Origin: JBCCGI01 sp039029355
GTDB lineage: Bacteria > Planctomycetota > UBA1135 > GCA-002686595
DNA: 64,000 bases
Direction of reading: 5' to 3'
Assembly: GCA_039029355.1 (NCBI GenBank)
Contig: JBCCGI010000037.1
Span: 1 to 64,000, forward strand
The translations under genes and the position numbers were made by a program. The notes beneath the pieces are model-generated. The model was not told where the DNA came from. It ran no database searches and saw nothing but the letters and a program-made list of their open reading frames with translations. Shown here in pieces: positions 40,517 to 51,209 of this stretch (the stretch's first letter is position 1; each line of letters opens with the position of its first letter).

Positions 40517-41251
40517 ATGCCGCGCCTGATCCACGAAACCTCGGTCGATTCGACCAACGAGCGCGCCTTCGCCGCGCTGGCGGCGGGCACCGCACGGCAT
40601 GGCGACGTCCATGTGGCCGACGAGCAGACGGCCGGCCGCGGGAGCCGGGGCCGCCACTGGCACAGCCCGCCGGGCGCGGGGCTGTACGCCAGCGTGGTCT
40701 GGATGCCGCCCCCCCCCGCGCCGGCGCCGTCGGCCCTGACCATGGCAGCGGCGCTGGCGGTACGGGACGCCGCGCTAGCCCTCGGGGCGTCAGAGCTGGT
40801 CCTGAAGTGGCCCAACGACCTGCTCGCGGCCGGCGCCAAGCTCTGCGGGATCCTGGTGGAGTCCCGCGGGCTCGACCCCGAGCGCCCCGCGTTCGTTTGC
40901 GGCATCGGGCTGAACCTGCTCCAGCGCGACTTCCCGGCGGACCTCGGGGGGCGGCCTGCGACCAGCCTGGCGCTGCTCGGACACCCCTGCGAGGCAGCCG
41001 ACGCCCTCGCGGTGCTGCTGCCCCGCCTCGAGCAGCGCCTGGACCAGGCCCGGGCCGCTCCGGAGCGCCTTGCGGCCGACTTCGCCTCCGGAGCGGGGCT
41101 GGCCACGGGGCGGGCGGTCCTCGTCCGCCGCGGCGAGCGGACCGACCGAGGCGCGATCGAGGACCTCCGCCCCGGCGGCCTGGTCCTCCGGACGCCCGGC
41201 GGCTCGCTGGACCTGCCCCTGGAGCACATCTCCGCCGTCGAGCTCCTCTGA
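40517..41251 (+). CDS. birA: Biotin--protein ligase (HTH-less BirA)
   Basis: A 244-aa biotin-[acetyl-CoA carboxylase] ligase of the short class without a DNA-binding domain. DEQTAGRGSRGRHW is the biotinyl-AMP loop, LKWPNDLL contains the catalytic Lys, and CGILVES and CGIGLNLL complete the core. The C-terminal ~45 residues form the SH3-like domain (GRAVLVRRGERTDRGAIEDL). It activates biotin for acetyl-CoA carboxylase. It stands before, but is separated by 59 nt from, the rph operon. Confidence 0.92.
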   Translation: MPRLIHETSVDSTNERAFAALAAGTARHGDVHVADEQTAGRGSRGRHWHSPPGAGLYASVVWMPPPPAPAPSALTMAAALAVRDAALALGASELVLKWPNDLLAAGAKLCGILVESRGLDPERPAFVCGIGLNLLQRDFPADLGGRPATSLALLGHPCEAADALAVLLPRLEQRLDQARAAPERLAADFASGAGLATGRAVLVRRGERTDRGAIEDLRPGGLVLRTPGGSLDLPLEHISAVELL

Positions 41252-41310
41252 CGCCTCGCCCGGCTCGGCGACCGCCGCTAAAATGCTCGGCCCTATTTGC
41301 GGGGAGAAGA

Positions 41311-42027
41311 ATGGCAAGACGAGACGGCAGAGGTACGGGCGATCTACGCGAGGTGCGTTTCGAGCGGGGCTTCACGGAGACGGCGCCCGGTTCGGTGCTG
41401 GCCGTTTTCGGCCGGACGCGGGTGCTGTGCACCGCGACCTACCTCGACGGCGTACCGAACTTCCTCCAGGGCTCCGGGCGGGGCTGGCTGACGGCGGAGT
41501 ACTCGATGCTCCCCTCGTCCACCAGCACGCGCAAGTCGCGCGACCGCGCCGGCAAGGTCGACGGCCGCTCGGTGGAAATCCAGCGCCTGATCGGACGTTG
41601 CCTACGCGGCGTGATGGACTTCAAGCGCACCACCGAGCGCACGATCTGGATCGACTGCGACGTGCTGCAGGCCGACGGCGGCACGCGCACCGCGGCGATC
41701 AGCGGCGCGTATGTCGCGCTCCACGACCTCCTGGTGCACATGGGCCAGAAGCGCGTCGTACGCGACTGGCCGCTGCGCACCCAGCTGGGCGCGGTGTCGG
41801 TCGGGGTCGTCGACGGCCAGGCGGTGTGCGACCTCGACTACTCCGAGGACAGCGGAGCCGACGTCGACATGAACCTGGTGATGACCGGCGAGGGCGAGTT
41901 CGTCGAGATCCAGGGCTCGGCCGAGGGGGCGACCTTCAGCCGCAAGCTGCTCGACGACATGCTCGCCGCGGGTCAGGCCGGCATCGAGCGCATCTTCGAG
42001 CTGCAGCGCGAGGCCCTCGGGCTCTAG
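41311..42027 (+). CDS. rph: RNase PH
   Basis: A 238-aa phosphorolytic exoribonuclease that trims tRNA 3' ends. TRVLCTATYLDGVP, GWLTAEYSMLPSST, GRSVEIQRLIGRCLRG and DCDVLQADGGTRTAAISGAYVAL are family signatures; the conserved LDYSEDSGADVDMN loop carries acidic catalytic residues. The ATG is preceded by GGGGAGAAGA. First gene of a five-gene operon (rph-rdgB-lepA and two signal peptidases); the next start lies 14 nt after its stop. Confidence 0.95.
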   Translation: MARRDGRGTGDLREVRFERGFTETAPGSVLAVFGRTRVLCTATYLDGVPNFLQGSGRGWLTAEYSMLPSSTSTRKSRDRAGKVDGRSVEIQRLIGRCLRGVMDFKRTTERTIWIDCDVLQADGGTRTAAISGAYVALHDLLVHMGQKRVVRDWPLRTQLGAVSVGVVDGQAVCDLDYSEDSGADVDMNLVMTGEGEFVEIQGSAEGATFSRKLLDDMLAAGQAGIERIFELQREALGL

Positions 42028-42041
42028 GGGGCCGGACCGCC

Positions 42042-42671
42042 GTGAAGCTGCTCCTGGCCACCAACAACCGCCACAAGCGCGACGAGCTCCAGACGCTGCT
42101 CGCGGGGCTCCCGGTCGAGGTCGTCACCCCCGAAGGCGTGGGCGGCGTGCCCGACGTGGACGAGGACCAACCGACCTTCGCCGGCAACGCACGCAAGAAG
42201 GCCGTCTCGGCGGCGCGCGCGCGCGGCCTGTGGTCGCTGGCCGACGACTCGGGGCTCGAGGTCGAGCACCTGGACGGCGCGCCGGGCGTGCGGTCGGCGC
42301 GCTTCGCCGGCACGCACGGCGACGACGCGGCCAACAACGCGCTGCTGCTGGAGCGGCTCGCGGGCGTTCCCGCGGCCGAGCGCCGCGCGCGCTTCGTGAC
42401 GGTGCTCGCCCTGGCGACGCCCGCGGGCGACGTCGTGCTCGAGCTCGAGGGCGAGGCCCGCGGATGCATCCGCACCGAGCCCAGCGGCAGCGACGGCTTC
42501 GGCTACGACCCGCTCTTCGAGTTCACCGAGGACGGCTTCCCGCAGACCGGCCGGACCTTCGCCGAGATCCCGCGCGCCGAGAAGGGCGCGGTCTCGCACC
42601 GCGGCCGCGCGCTGCGGGCGCTGCTCGCGCGTCTGCCCGACGTTCTGAGCGAGGGCGCGCACCAGGAGTAG
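42042..42671 (+). CDS. rdgB: XTP/dITP diphosphatase
   Basis: A 209-aa house-cleaning nucleotide diphosphatase of the HAM1 family, removing non-canonical purine nucleotides. Motifs: LLLATNNRHKRDEL at the N-terminus, FAGNARKKA, LADDSGLEV, GAPGVRSARFAG and GSDGFGYDPLF. GTG 42042 is the start because it gives the canonical N-terminus; only 14 nt separate it from rph, the frequent partner of this gene. Confidence 0.95.
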   Translation: MKLLLATNNRHKRDELQTLLAGLPVEVVTPEGVGGVPDVDEDQPTFAGNARKKAVSAARARGLWSLADDSGLEVEHLDGAPGVRSARFAGTHGDDAANNALLLERLAGVPAAERRARFVTVLALATPAGDVVLELEGEARGCIRTEPSGSDGFGYDPLFEFTEDGFPQTGRTFAEIPRAEKGAVSHRGRALRALLARLPDVLSEGAHQE

Positions 42672-42676
42672 GCACC

Positions 42677-44482
<1,806 letters not shown>

Positions 44483-44487
44483 CGGCG

Positions 44488-45921
44488 ATGGCCGAGGGCG
44501 AGGAGCAGGCCCGCGCGTCGACGCCCTGGCGTGACAACCTGGAGGCGCTCGCCATGGCGGTGATCATGGCGCTGCTCCTCAAGTACTTCGTCATCGAGGC
44601 CTACAAGATCCCGTCGGGCTCGATGCAGCCGACGCTGATCGGCGACGAGAAGGCCGAGGTGTACGACCGCATCCTGGTCGACAAGCTGTCGTTCCGCTTC
44701 CGCGAGCCGAAGCGCTGGGAGGTGGTGGTCTTCAAGTATCCGCTCGACCTCTCGAAGAGCTTCGTGAAGCGCCTGGTCGGCATCGGCCCCGAGCAGATCC
44801 GCATCCTGTACGGCGACCTGTGGCACCGCCGCGACGGCTCGGAGCCGTGGAAGATCCTACGCCGCTCGCGCGACGTGCAGGACGAGACGTGGAAGCGCCT
44901 CGACCTGCTCGAGCCCGAGAGCACCCGCTGGTTCCCTGAGTCCCCCACGCTGGGCTGGGAGGTCGAAGGCCGCCGCGTGACCGCAAACGGCCCGGGGCGC
45001 GCGCAGTTCGGCGATCGCGGCTCGATCATGGACGGCTACCTCGACGGCTACCCCGACCCGCTGATCGACCTGGTCAAGAAGAAGCACGGCACCGGCGTGT
45101 TCCCGGTCGGCGACCTGCGCGTCGACTGCGAGGTCGAGGCCGGCCCCGACACCGAGTTCGTCGGGATCACGCTCTACGAGGGCTCGCGGCGCTTCGTGGT
45201 CCGGCTGCCGGGGCCCGCTGCTCCCGCGGGCGCGCGCCCCTCGATCGAGGCGGTCGGCCGCGACTTCGACGGCAACGAGGACCGCCAGCGGGTCGAGGCC
45301 GACTCCGAGCTGCGCCTCGCCGCCGGCCAGCGCTATCGCTTCGGCGCGCAGAACCTGGACGACCTGGTCGAGATCGACGTCGACGGCGACGTGCTGTGCG
45401 GCCTCGAAGTCCCGAACTCGAACCAGGGCTCCAGCCTGTTCGTCTTCGTCGAGGGCGGCGAGGCCGCGACCGCGACGTTCGACGACCTGATGGCCTACCG
45501 GGACATCTACTACACCGACATCGAGCGCAGCGAGTACACCATCCCCGAGGGGCACTTCTTCATGCTCGGGGACAACACCCAGGACTCGAGCGACAGCCGC
45601 GAGTGGAAGTACGCGCGATTGGAGATCGAGGACGACTCCGGAGCCCCGTTCGTGATCTCCGGCAACTCGCGCCGTGACCCGGACCCGTGGCAGAAGAACC
45701 CCGCACGGCTCGGCGTCGGCGACCCCGACGGGCCGCGCGTTCGCTTTCGCGACAAGTATGGCGAGACCTGGTGGCTCGACGGCCCCGGCATCCCCTACGC
45801 TGCCCCGTCGAGCGAGAGCGCGCCCTTCGTACCGCGCCGCCTGATCCAGGGACGCGCCCTTGCCGTGTTCTGGCCGCTCTCGCCGCGGCTCGGCCTCTAC
45901 CGCTGGAAGTGGATCCACTGA
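44488..45921 (+). CDS. lepB: Signal peptidase I, first of tandem pair, with inserted beta domain
   Basis: A 477-aa type I signal peptidase. One N-terminal TM anchor (LEALAMAVIMALLLKYFVI), then the catalytic Ser in IPSGSMQPTL and the catalytic Lys in FVKRLVGI, and the C-terminal box EGHFFMLGDNTQDSSDSREW. Between the Lys and this box lies a ~250-residue insertion, against ~40-80 in standard enzymes. It includes a beta-rich stretch (DLRVDCEVEAGPDTEF, LRLAAGQRYRFGAQN, ATFDDLMAYRDIYY) that looks like a LamG/concanavalin-type sandwich. It starts 5 nt after lepA, and its TGA overlaps the ATG of its paralogue. Confidence 0.9.
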   Translation: MAEGEEQARASTPWRDNLEALAMAVIMALLLKYFVIEAYKIPSGSMQPTLIGDEKAEVYDRILVDKLSFRFREPKRWEVVVFKYPLDLSKSFVKRLVGIGPEQIRILYGDLWHRRDGSEPWKILRRSRDVQDETWKRLDLLEPESTRWFPESPTLGWEVEGRRVTANGPGRAQFGDRGSIMDGYLDGYPDPLIDLVKKKHGTGVFPVGDLRVDCEVEAGPDTEFVGITLYEGSRRFVVRLPGPAAPAGARPSIEAVGRDFDGNEDRQRVEADSELRLAAGQRYRFGAQNLDDLVEIDVDGDVLCGLEVPNSNQGSSLFVFVEGGEAATATFDDLMAYRDIYYTDIERSEYTIPEGHFFMLGDNTQDSSDSREWKYARLEIEDDSGAPFVISGNSRRDPDPWQKNPARLGVGDPDGPRVRFRDKYGETWWLDGPGIPYAAPSSESAPFVPRRLIQGRALAVFWPLSPRLGLYRWKWIH

Positions 45922-47360
45922 TGAGCGCGAAGAAGGACAAGAAGAAGGAGAAGAAGCACTTCCGCGAGAACATCGAGGCCATCACGATGGCCATCGCGGT
46001 CGCGCTGCTCTTCAAGACCTTCGTCCTCGAGGTCAGCAAGATCCCCTCGGGCTCGATGCAGCCGACGCTGATGGGCAGCCTGACGGCGGGAGTCAACGAC
46101 CGCGTGCTGGTCGACAAGCTCTCGTTCCGCTTCCGCGATCCGAAGCGCTGGGAGATCGTGGTCTTCAAGCATCCCCTCGAGCGCTCGCGCGTGATGGTCA
46201 AGCGCCTCATCGGGATGCCCGAAGAGGACCTGAAGATCGAGTACGGCGACCTGTGGCACCGTGTGGCCGGCGGCGAGTGGACGGTGCTACGCCGCCCTGA
46301 CACCGTCATGGCGACGGTGTGGAAGAGCCTCGACGTCGACGAGCCCAGCAAGTCGTCCTGGGAGGCGGTCTCCGGCGAGGGCTGGCGCACGTCGGGCCGC
46401 TCGATCCAGGCGCGGGGCGACGGCCGCGCTCGCTTCCGCCCGGGCCAGGGCTCGATCGTCGACCGCTACGCCGACGGCTACCCCGACGCGCTGCGCGGCG
46501 AGATCGAGGCCGAGGCCCGCGGCCGACTCGGCGCCCGCGGCCAGTTCGACCGCCACCCGATCAACTACGTCGGCGACCTGCGCCTCGAGGGCAGGGTCGA
46601 GCCCGACGCCGGCGCCGAGCTCGTGTACTTCAAGCTGCAAGAGGGCCTCCGCACCTACGAGTTCATGCTGCCGGGCCCGGCGGCCGCGGCCGGCTCCAAG
46701 GTCGAGGTGCAGGTTCGCGACTCCGAGGTCTACACGGGCTCCGGCCGTCGCCCCGATCGCGTCGAGACCGGCCCCGAGCTGCGCCTGGAGGCCGGCGACG
46801 AGACCCGCTTTCTGATCCAGAACCTCGACGACCGGCTGCTGCTGGAGGTCGACGGCGAGACGCTCGTGGAGCTCGACATCGAGCCCTCACCCGACCAGAG
46901 CTCGTCGGTCTCGGTCGGCCTGCGCGGCGGCACGGCCGAGTTCACCGACCTCGACCTGCAGCGCGACATCTTCTACGTCCTGCAGGACCTGCAGGGCACG
47001 GTGACCATCCCCGCCGGGCACTACTTCTTCCTCGGCGACAACACGCTGGACTCGGCCGACGGACGCGACTGGAAGGCGATCGAGTACACCTGGAACGACG
47101 GCGACGGCCCCCGCACCGGCCGCGGCAACCACCGCCCGGGCGAGAACCCGCGCGTCGGCGAGGACGAGGACGGCGTCCTCTACAAGGGCTTCCGAGACCA
47201 GTGGGGCAACGTCGACTGGTTCCCCTCCGACGCCGCGACGGCCGGCACCCCGGTCCCGGCACCGCTGGTGCCACGCGAGCTGATCCAGGGCCGCGCGCTG
47301 GTCGTCTTCTGGCCGATCTACCCCCACAAGGGAATCTGGCGCCTGGGCTGGCTGCGTTAG
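45921..47360 (+). CDS. lepB: Signal peptidase I, second of tandem pair, with inserted beta domain
   Basis: A 479-aa paralogue of the upstream signal peptidase. A very basic N-terminus (MSAKKDKKKEKKH) precedes the TM anchor. Catalytic Ser in IPSGSMQPTL, Lys in MVKRLIGM, C-terminal box AGHYFFLGDNTLDSADGRDW. The same ~270-residue insertion is present (YVGDLRLEGRVEPDAGAEL, LRLEAGDETRFLIQN, AEFTDLDLQRDIFYV), so the insertion predates the duplication. Both copies keep the catalytic dyad, so division of labour between substrate sets is plausible given the many exported proteins. TGATG overlap with the first copy gives strict translational coupling. Confidence 0.9.
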   Translation: MSAKKDKKKEKKHFRENIEAITMAIAVALLFKTFVLEVSKIPSGSMQPTLMGSLTAGVNDRVLVDKLSFRFRDPKRWEIVVFKHPLERSRVMVKRLIGMPEEDLKIEYGDLWHRVAGGEWTVLRRPDTVMATVWKSLDVDEPSKSSWEAVSGEGWRTSGRSIQARGDGRARFRPGQGSIVDRYADGYPDALRGEIEAEARGRLGARGQFDRHPINYVGDLRLEGRVEPDAGAELVYFKLQEGLRTYEFMLPGPAAAAGSKVEVQVRDSEVYTGSGRRPDRVETGPELRLEAGDETRFLIQNLDDRLLLEVDGETLVELDIEPSPDQSSSVSVGLRGGTAEFTDLDLQRDIFYVLQDLQGTVTIPAGHYFFLGDNTLDSADGRDWKAIEYTWNDGDGPRTGRGNHRPGENPRVGEDEDGVLYKGFRDQWGNVDWFPSDAATAGTPVPAPLVPRELIQGRALVVFWPIYPHKGIWRLGWLR

Positions 47361-47394
47361 GCGACCGGCGCCCGGGGCCGTACGCCCCCCCCAA

Positions 47395-47412
47395 CGGCGC
47401 GCGAGCGCGCCG
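47395..47412 (+). terminator. Short GC hairpin after the signal peptidase operon
   Basis: CGGCGCG-CGAG-CGCGCCG, 7 bp with a 4-nt loop, 35 nt after the operon's last stop. No T tract follows; weak evidence. Confidence 0.3.
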
Positions 47413-47563
47413 CCGACGGACGGCCTCGGGGATCCGGCTCCCAACTCGCTGCACCTGCGCCCGGCGGGCGGCCCAAACCGGAGCGGACTCGACCTCGGGA
47501 AACCGGTGCGCGGGCATCCCCGCTCCCGCCGGCCCGCCTGCGGGAAAGTAGGCCGATTTCGGA

Positions 47564-47834
47564 TTCTCCACACTTGACGGTCGCCGCCGGGCTGCTCTCG
47601 CACCCACAACATGCGCGCAAATGCACCCTGATCGCTCGCGGCTCCATTGTGAAAAACGACGACCAGAGCTCCTCTCGAAGTGGCGTAAACCATTGCCCAA
47701 GAGCTGCTTCCAACACGCAGGCAAAGCCGCTCGGTTAAAGCCGGCCTCAAAGTTGTGGTTCCAATCCGCATTCGAAGCACGGATCCCCCGTGACCTCCGC
47801 TCGCCTCCCGCTCGTTTTCCACGAGTTGTCCACA
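47564..47834. promoter_or_regulatory. Cluster of DnaA-box-like sites upstream of lptB
   Basis: The 541-nt gap 47361-47901 holds no gene that I can support, and from about 47550 it is less GC-rich than the surroundings. It carries TTGTCCACA (47826-47834), a consensus DnaA box, and two weaker same-strand matches, TTCTCCACA (47564-47572) and TTTTCCACG (47815-47823). This could be a DnaA-controlled promoter or a DnaA-titrating site; a replication origin is possible but not supported by neighbouring genes. Confidence 0.35.
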
Positions 47835-47901
47835 ATCGCAGCGCGAGCGAACTCAGGCTGGGGAGGCGACCCCGACGGCCGCGCTGCGTAAGCTCCCGCC
47901 C

Positions 47902-48714
47902 ATGGCCACCGCCCGCCGCCAGCGCTCCCTGCTCGAGGTCCAGGGACTCGTGAAGTCCTTCCGCCGGCGCCGGGTCGTCGACGGGGTCGGCTACCGCGTC
48001 GAGCCGGGAGAAATCGTGGGCCTCCTGGGCCCCAACGGGGCGGGGAAGACCACCAGCTTCCGCATGACCGTGGGGCTGACCGTGCCCGACGCCGGCGAGG
48101 TCTGGCTCGCCGGCGAGGAGTGCTCGCGCCTCCCGATGTTCCGGCGCGCCCGCATGGGGATGGGCTACCTGCCCCAGGAGCCGAGCATCTTCCGCCGCAT
48201 GAAGGTCCGCAACAACCTCCTGGCGGTCCTGGAGGCGATGCCGATGAACCGCCGCCAGCGCCACGCCCGGGCGGACGAGCTCCTGGACGAGCTCGATCTC
48301 TCGCACCTGGCCGACAGCCTGGCCGAGACCCTCTCCGGCGGCGAGCGCCGACGCCTAGAGATCTGCCGCGCCCTGGCCAGCGACCCGGCGATCCTGCTCC
48401 TCGACGAGCCCTTCGCCGGCGTCGACCCCATCGCCGTCGAGGAGATCCAGGAGATGGTCAACCGCCTGCGCCAGCGCAACATCGGCATCCTGATCACCGA
48501 CCACAACGTGCGCGAGACCCTCTCCAGCACCGACCGCGCCTACATCATCCATCAGGGCACGATCCTGCGCGAAGGCTCCCCCGACGCGCTGGTCCGCGAC
48601 CCCAAGGTCCGCGAGGTCTACCTCGGCCGCAGCTTCGACGCCCCCCTGCGCGGCGTGACGGCGGCGGAGGAGCACGGGCTCGACCTGGAGGACCCGGAGC
48701 CGGATCCGCGCTAG
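47902..48714 (+). CDS. lptB: LPS-export ABC transporter ATPase LptB
   Basis: A 270-aa ABC ATPase. GLLGPNGAGKTTSF is the Walker A motif, LSGGERRRLEICRAL the signature, and ILLLDEPFAGVDPIAVEEIQ the LptB-specific Walker B with extension; LITDHNVRETLSSTDRAYII is also typical. It would power transport of lipopolysaccharide to the outer membrane with LptFG. Usual neighbours lptA, lptC and rpoN are not present. The extra C-terminal ~25 acidic residues are not part of the core. The gene is separate from the signal peptidase operon. Confidence 0.93.
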   Translation: MATARRQRSLLEVQGLVKSFRRRRVVDGVGYRVEPGEIVGLLGPNGAGKTTSFRMTVGLTVPDAGEVWLAGEECSRLPMFRRARMGMGYLPQEPSIFRRMKVRNNLLAVLEAMPMNRRQRHARADELLDELDLSHLADSLAETLSGGERRRLEICRALASDPAILLLDEPFAGVDPIAVEEIQEMVNRLRQRNIGILITDHNVRETLSSTDRAYIIHQGTILREGSPDALVRDPKVREVYLGRSFDAPLRGVTAAEEHGLDLEDPEPDPR

Positions 48715-48780
48715 CCCCTGCGCGGCCCGCAGAGCCGACTCCAGCTCGCCCTTCCGGCCGCGGAGCGCCCACCCTGCTCC

Positions 48781-49375
48781 ATCGAACCTCCGCCTCGGCA
48801 CAATCTGCGCCGCCCGAGAGACCTCTGCCCAGGGCGATCTGCGCCCACGGCGGAATCTCTGCCCGGATACGAGCTTCGCCCACGGCGGACTCTCTGCCCC
48901 GAAACGACCGGCGTCCCGGCGGAATCTCCGCCCCGGCTCGACCTTCGCCCTCCGCGGAATCTCCGCCCGGCTCGATCTTCGCCCTTGGGGGAATCTCCGC
49001 CCCAGCGAGATCTTCGCCCCCCAGAGGAATCTCCGCCTCAGCGCGACCTCGCCCCCAGGGGGCCTCCGCCCCAGCGCGATCTTCACCCCCAGGGGAATCT
49101 CCGCCCCAGCGCGATCTTCACCCCCAGGGGAATCTCCGCCTCAGCGCGATCTTCACCCCCAGAGGAATCTCCGCCTCAGCGCATCTTCGCCCCCGGTGGA
49201 ATCTCCGCCCCAGGACGATCTTCGCCCCCAGCGAATCTCTGCCCGGAGCGATCTTCGCCTCCCACCGAATCTCTGCCCGCCACCCGATCTTCGCCCCGCG
49301 GGTCGGGTTGATTCGGCGGAGATCCCGGGCGGGCCAGCCGGGGCGGAGATCGGCGGGGCCGAGCCGCCACGGCGG
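48781..49375. repeat. Degenerate 34-35-bp tandem repeat array with inverted end
   Basis: The 781-nt gap between lptB and etfB is filled by about 13 clear copies (48852-49300), plus two worn ones before them, of a unit GGAATCTCCGCCCCAGCG-CGATCTTCACCCCCAG. Successive copies start 33 to 36 nt apart (mean ~34.5). Units near 49060-49190 are almost identical and the flanks more diverged, the pattern of unequal exchange. After 49310 the core appears three times in the other orientation (GGCGGAGATC). The period is not a multiple of three and no frame gives a conserved protein, so I regard it as non-coding. There are no spacers, so it is not a CRISPR array. Confidence 0.8.
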
Positions 49376-49495
49376 AGATCCGGTGCGAGCCGCGCAGGCG
49401 CAACTCAGCAGGCGCCGCGCGCTGGATCTCGAGCGCGCTCAGGCGTATCCTCTTTGCCCGTTTTCCCGCCTCCGCCCCCCATTTTCTGCGCAGAC

Positions 49496-50248
49496 ATGAA
49501 CATCGTCGCATGCGTCAAGCGGGTCCCGGTGACCACGCTTCAGCCCAAGATCGGAGCCGACGGCACCTCCCTGGACGCCGCCGGGGTCGAGTACATGACC
49601 TCCTTCTATGACGAGATCGCCGTCGAGGAGGCGATCCGCATTAAGGAGAAGGCCGGCGGTGAGGTCACCGTGTTGACGATCGGCGCTCCGAGCGGCACGA
49701 AGGAGATCCGCGAGTGCCTCGCCAAAGGCGGCGACAAGGCGGTGCTGCTCAAGGACGACGACTGGGCGACGCGCGACTGCCACGCGACCGCGAAGGCGCT
49801 CGCCGACCAGATCGGCTCGATGGGCGCGGACCTGGTGCTGTGCGGACGTATCGCGACGGACCGCGACAACGCGGCGGTCGGGCCGATGCTCGCCGCGATG
49901 CTCGGCTGGGGCTGCGTGACCGACGCGGTCGAGGTCGAGGTCGACGGCGGCAAGGCGACCGTCAAGCGCGAGGGCGAGGCCGGCGTGGAGACCTACACCA
50001 CCGACCTCCCCGCGGTGATCACCTGCCAGAAAGACCTCAACGAGCCGCGCTACGCCGGGCTCAAGGGGATCATGGCGGCGAAGAAGAAGCCCCTCGAGGA
50101 GGTCGACTTCACGCCCGCCGACAACCAGGCCGAGGTCGTGCGCCTCGAGCTGCCGGCGGCGCGCCCCGAGGGCCGCATCGTCGGCGAGGGAGCCGACGCG
50201 GTGCCGGCCCTGATCGACGCCCTCAGGAACGAAGCCAAGGTGCTCTAG
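49496..50248 (+). CDS. etfB: Electron transfer flavoprotein beta subunit
   Basis: A 250-aa ETF beta subunit. The N-terminus MNIVACVKRVPVT, the YDEIAVEEAIRIKEK segment and LVLCGRIATDRDNAAVGPMLAAMLGW are family signatures; the loop KDDDWATRDCHATAKALADQI lies next to the AMP site. With EtfA it accepts electrons from acyl-CoA dehydrogenases and passes them on to the quinone pool. etfA follows after 10 nt with an AGGAGG site. No ETF:quinone oxidoreductase is nearby. Confidence 0.94.
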   Translation: MNIVACVKRVPVTTLQPKIGADGTSLDAAGVEYMTSFYDEIAVEEAIRIKEKAGGEVTVLTIGAPSGTKEIRECLAKGGDKAVLLKDDDWATRDCHATAKALADQIGSMGADLVLCGRIATDRDNAAVGPMLAAMLGWGCVTDAVEVEVDGGKATVKREGEAGVETYTTDLPAVITCQKDLNEPRYAGLKGIMAAKKKPLEEVDFTPADNQAEVVRLELPAARPEGRIVGEGADAVPALIDALRNEAKVL

Positions 50249-50258
50249 GAGGCCCCCC

Positions 50259-51197
50259 ATGACCACGATCCTCGTCTTCGTCGAGCACCAAGCGTCCGGC
50301 GTCAAGCGCGCCGGGCTCGAAGCGATCGGTGCCGCGCGCGCCGTCAGCGATTCGGTGATCCCCGTCCTCGCCGGCCCCGGTGCCGCCGAGGCGGCCGCCA
50401 CCCTGGCCGGCGCTTCGGTGGCCCTCACCGGCGACACGATGAGCCCCGACGGGCTCGCGACCGACCTGGCCGGGCTCGTCCGCGAGAAGGGCGCCACGGC
50501 GTTCCTCGCCTCGGCGACCTCGGCCGGGCGCGACGTGGCGCCGCGGGTCGCCGCGCTGCTCGACTCGAACATCTTCACCGACTGCGTCGGGCTCACCGCC
50601 GAGGGCGGCGAGGTGCTCGTGCAGCGTCCGTGGCTGGCCGGCAAGATCGTCGCCACGCTGCGCTCCAAGGCGCCGGTGCTGTGCGCCACGCTGCGCCGCA
50701 ACACCTTCCCCGCCGCCGACGCGGCCGGTGGCGGGCAGGTCGAGCAGAAGCCGCTGACCGTCGGCAAGACCGTGCTCGCCGGCGTCGCCGCGAAGGAGGG
50801 TGGCAAGCTCGACGTGAGCGAGGCGCCCGTCGTCGTCTCCGGCGGCCGTGGGCTCAAGGAGGCCGAGAACTTCAACATCGTCGAGGAGCTGGCCGCGGCC
50901 TTCGGCGACGCCGCCACCGGCGCGAGCCGCGCGATCGTCGACGCCGGTTGGCGTCCGCACGGCGAGCAGGTCGGCCAGACCGGCAAGACCGTCTCTCCCC
51001 AGCTCTACATCGCGGTCGGCATCTCCGGCGCGATCCAGCACCTGGCGGGCATGAAGACCTCCAAGGTGATCGTCGCGATCAACAAGGACGCCGACGCGCC
51101 GATCTTCAAGGTCGCGGACTACGGCATCGTCGGGGACGCCTTCGAGGTCGTGCCCGCGCTGACCGAGGCGGTCAAGCAGGTCCGGGCGGAGGGCTAG
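50259..51197 (+). CDS. etfA: Electron transfer flavoprotein alpha subunit
   Basis: A 312-aa ETF alpha subunit. The C-terminal FAD domain is intact: VVSGGRGLKEAENFNIVEEL, ASRAIVDAGW, QVGQTGKTVSPQLYIAVGISGAIQHLAGM and INKDADAPIFKVADYGIVGD. The N-terminal domain is shorter than in human ETF but typical for bacteria. It is co-transcribed with etfB and followed by a 12-bp hairpin. Confidence 0.94.
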   Translation: MTTILVFVEHQASGVKRAGLEAIGAARAVSDSVIPVLAGPGAAEAAATLAGASVALTGDTMSPDGLATDLAGLVREKGATAFLASATSAGRDVAPRVAALLDSNIFTDCVGLTAEGGEVLVQRPWLAGKIVATLRSKAPVLCATLRRNTFPAADAAGGGQVEQKPLTVGKTVLAGVAAKEGGKLDVSEAPVVVSGGRGLKEAENFNIVEELAAAFGDAATGASRAIVDAGWRPHGEQVGQTGKTVSPQLYIAVGISGAIQHLAGMKTSKVIVAINKDADAPIFKVADYGIVGDAFEVVPALTEAVKQVRAEG

Positions 51198-51209
51198 TCC
51201 CCCGCGGCA

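Noticed and set aside
47361..47901. Chromosomal replication origin
   Set aside because: Only one consensus DnaA box and two weak ones, no dnaA, dnaN, gidA or parAB genes nearby and no clear AT-rich unwinding element.
48781..49300. CRISPR array
   Set aside because: Units are contiguous at 33-36 nt with graded divergence and no unique spacers; no cas genes are nearby.
48985..49311. Small protein encoded in the repeat region
   Set aside because: The 34-35-nt period shifts frame at each unit, so any product is a by-product of the repeat; no ribosome site.
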